From: Oscillospiraceae bacterium
GTDB taxonomy: Bacteria; Bacillota; Clostridia; Oscillospirales; Ruminococcaceae
Length of the DNA stretch: 5,961 nt
Reading direction: 5' to 3'
Assembly (NCBI GenBank): GCA_031285945.1
Contig: JAITVF010000178.1
Coordinates: 1-5,961 of the forward strand
Each line of letters begins with the position of its first letter. Within the stretch, counting starts at the first letter, position 1. The notes under the pieces are model-generated. The model saw only the letters and a program-made list of their open reading frames with translations, was not told where the DNA came from and searched no databases. Positions 5,612 to 5,961 of this stretch are shown in pieces. The position numbers and the translations under genes are program-made.

Positions 5612-5961
5612 CTATTCCAGCTCTTCCAGGCTTTCGATTATATTCGCGAGGCGTTTGGCGGCTCGCGCGAGCTTTTCGCGCTCCCCTTCAACCACCGCGG
5701 CCGGGGCTTTTTCAACAAAGCCTGAGTTTTGGAGCTTGGATTCGAGCATATTGATCTCTTTTTCGGCGGCTTGCCGCTCTTTATTCAGGCGGGATTTTTC
5801 CTTTTGGGTGTCTATGAGCTCGGCGAGAGGAAGGAAAATTCTCGCAGAGTCGGTTATGACCTGAACACAGCCCTCGGCGTCGAAGGAGTTGCCGATTTCC
5901 ACGTGGGAGGCCGAAGCCAGCCGCCGGATAAAGGGCGCGCCCTCGGCGAAAACAGAGGCGT
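5612..5961 (-). CDS. valS: Valyl-tRNA synthetase, C-terminal part only
   Basis: ValS charges tRNA-Val with valine. Only the last ~116 codons lie in the window and the frame is open through the right edge, so the GTG at 5902 is internal. The visible peptide begins SVFAEGAPFIRRLASASHVEIG, then reads IFLPLAELIDTQKEKSRLNKE. It continues as a charged heptad-like helix pair (KEINMLESKLQNSGFVEKAPAAVVEGEREKLARAAKRL) and ends IIESLEELE. This is the C-terminal coiled-coil arm of bacterial ValS, which is known to contact tRNA; the segments PLAELID and the KLxNxxFVxKAPxxVVExE pattern are diagnostic. The domain looks complete at its C-terminus. The gene converges on argF with 149 nt between stops, and no functional link to arginine synthesis is implied. 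A Rossmann catalytic domain would be expected to the right of the window. Confidence 0.95.
   Translation of the reverse strand, partial: ASVFAEGAPFIRRLASASHVEIGNSFDAEGCVQVITDSARIFLPLAELIDTQKEKSRLNKERQAAEKEINMLESKLQNSGFVEKAPAAVVEGEREKLARAAKRLANIIESLEELE

Overview
The window is the body of an arginine-biosynthesis operon, argC(partial)-argJ-argB-argD-argF, read left to right. It is followed tail-to-tail by the 3' end of valS on the opposite strand. Every gene is recognisable from family motifs and none looks broken; argC and valS are cut only by the window edges. The gene order, GGAGG-type ribosome binding sites, moderately high GC with frequent ATA and AGG codons, and A/T-rich intergenic stretches suggest a Firmicute of the clostridial kind. 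No 16S or other strict marker is present, so this is an inference.

Layout: argC (2-964, 5' end outside the window), a 28-nt gap, argJ (993-2213), an ATGA overlap, argB (2210-3076), a 176-nt gap with a perfect TATAAT and a strong stem-loop, argD (3253-4425), a 134-nt gap filled by an unusual repeat/hairpin element, argF (4560-5462), two intrinsic terminators (5473-5509 and 5526-5559), then valS on the minus strand (5612 to the right edge).

Together the genes take glutamate to citrulline by the acetyl-recycling (cyclic) route. ArgJ moves the acetyl group from N-acetylornithine to glutamate, ArgB phosphorylates N-acetylglutamate, ArgC reduces it to the semialdehyde, ArgD transaminates it, ArgJ releases ornithine, and ArgF carbamoylates ornithine. 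argG, argH and carAB are not visible. ArgB carries the N-terminal helix and C-terminal signature expected of an arginine-inhibited kinase, so feedback control probably acts there.

The coding content is ordinary. The part that deserves attention is non-coding. The argD-argF gap holds three copies of CATGATGTAAT in direct, inverted and direct orientation. The middle copy can pair with either neighbour, giving two mutually exclusive hairpins, one of which encloses a GC-rich stem. It could be an attenuator-like switch, a dyad operator, or the scar of a small palindromic mobile element; the sequence alone does not decide. The argB-argD gap holds a second, unrelated stem-loop just downstream of a TATAAT box.
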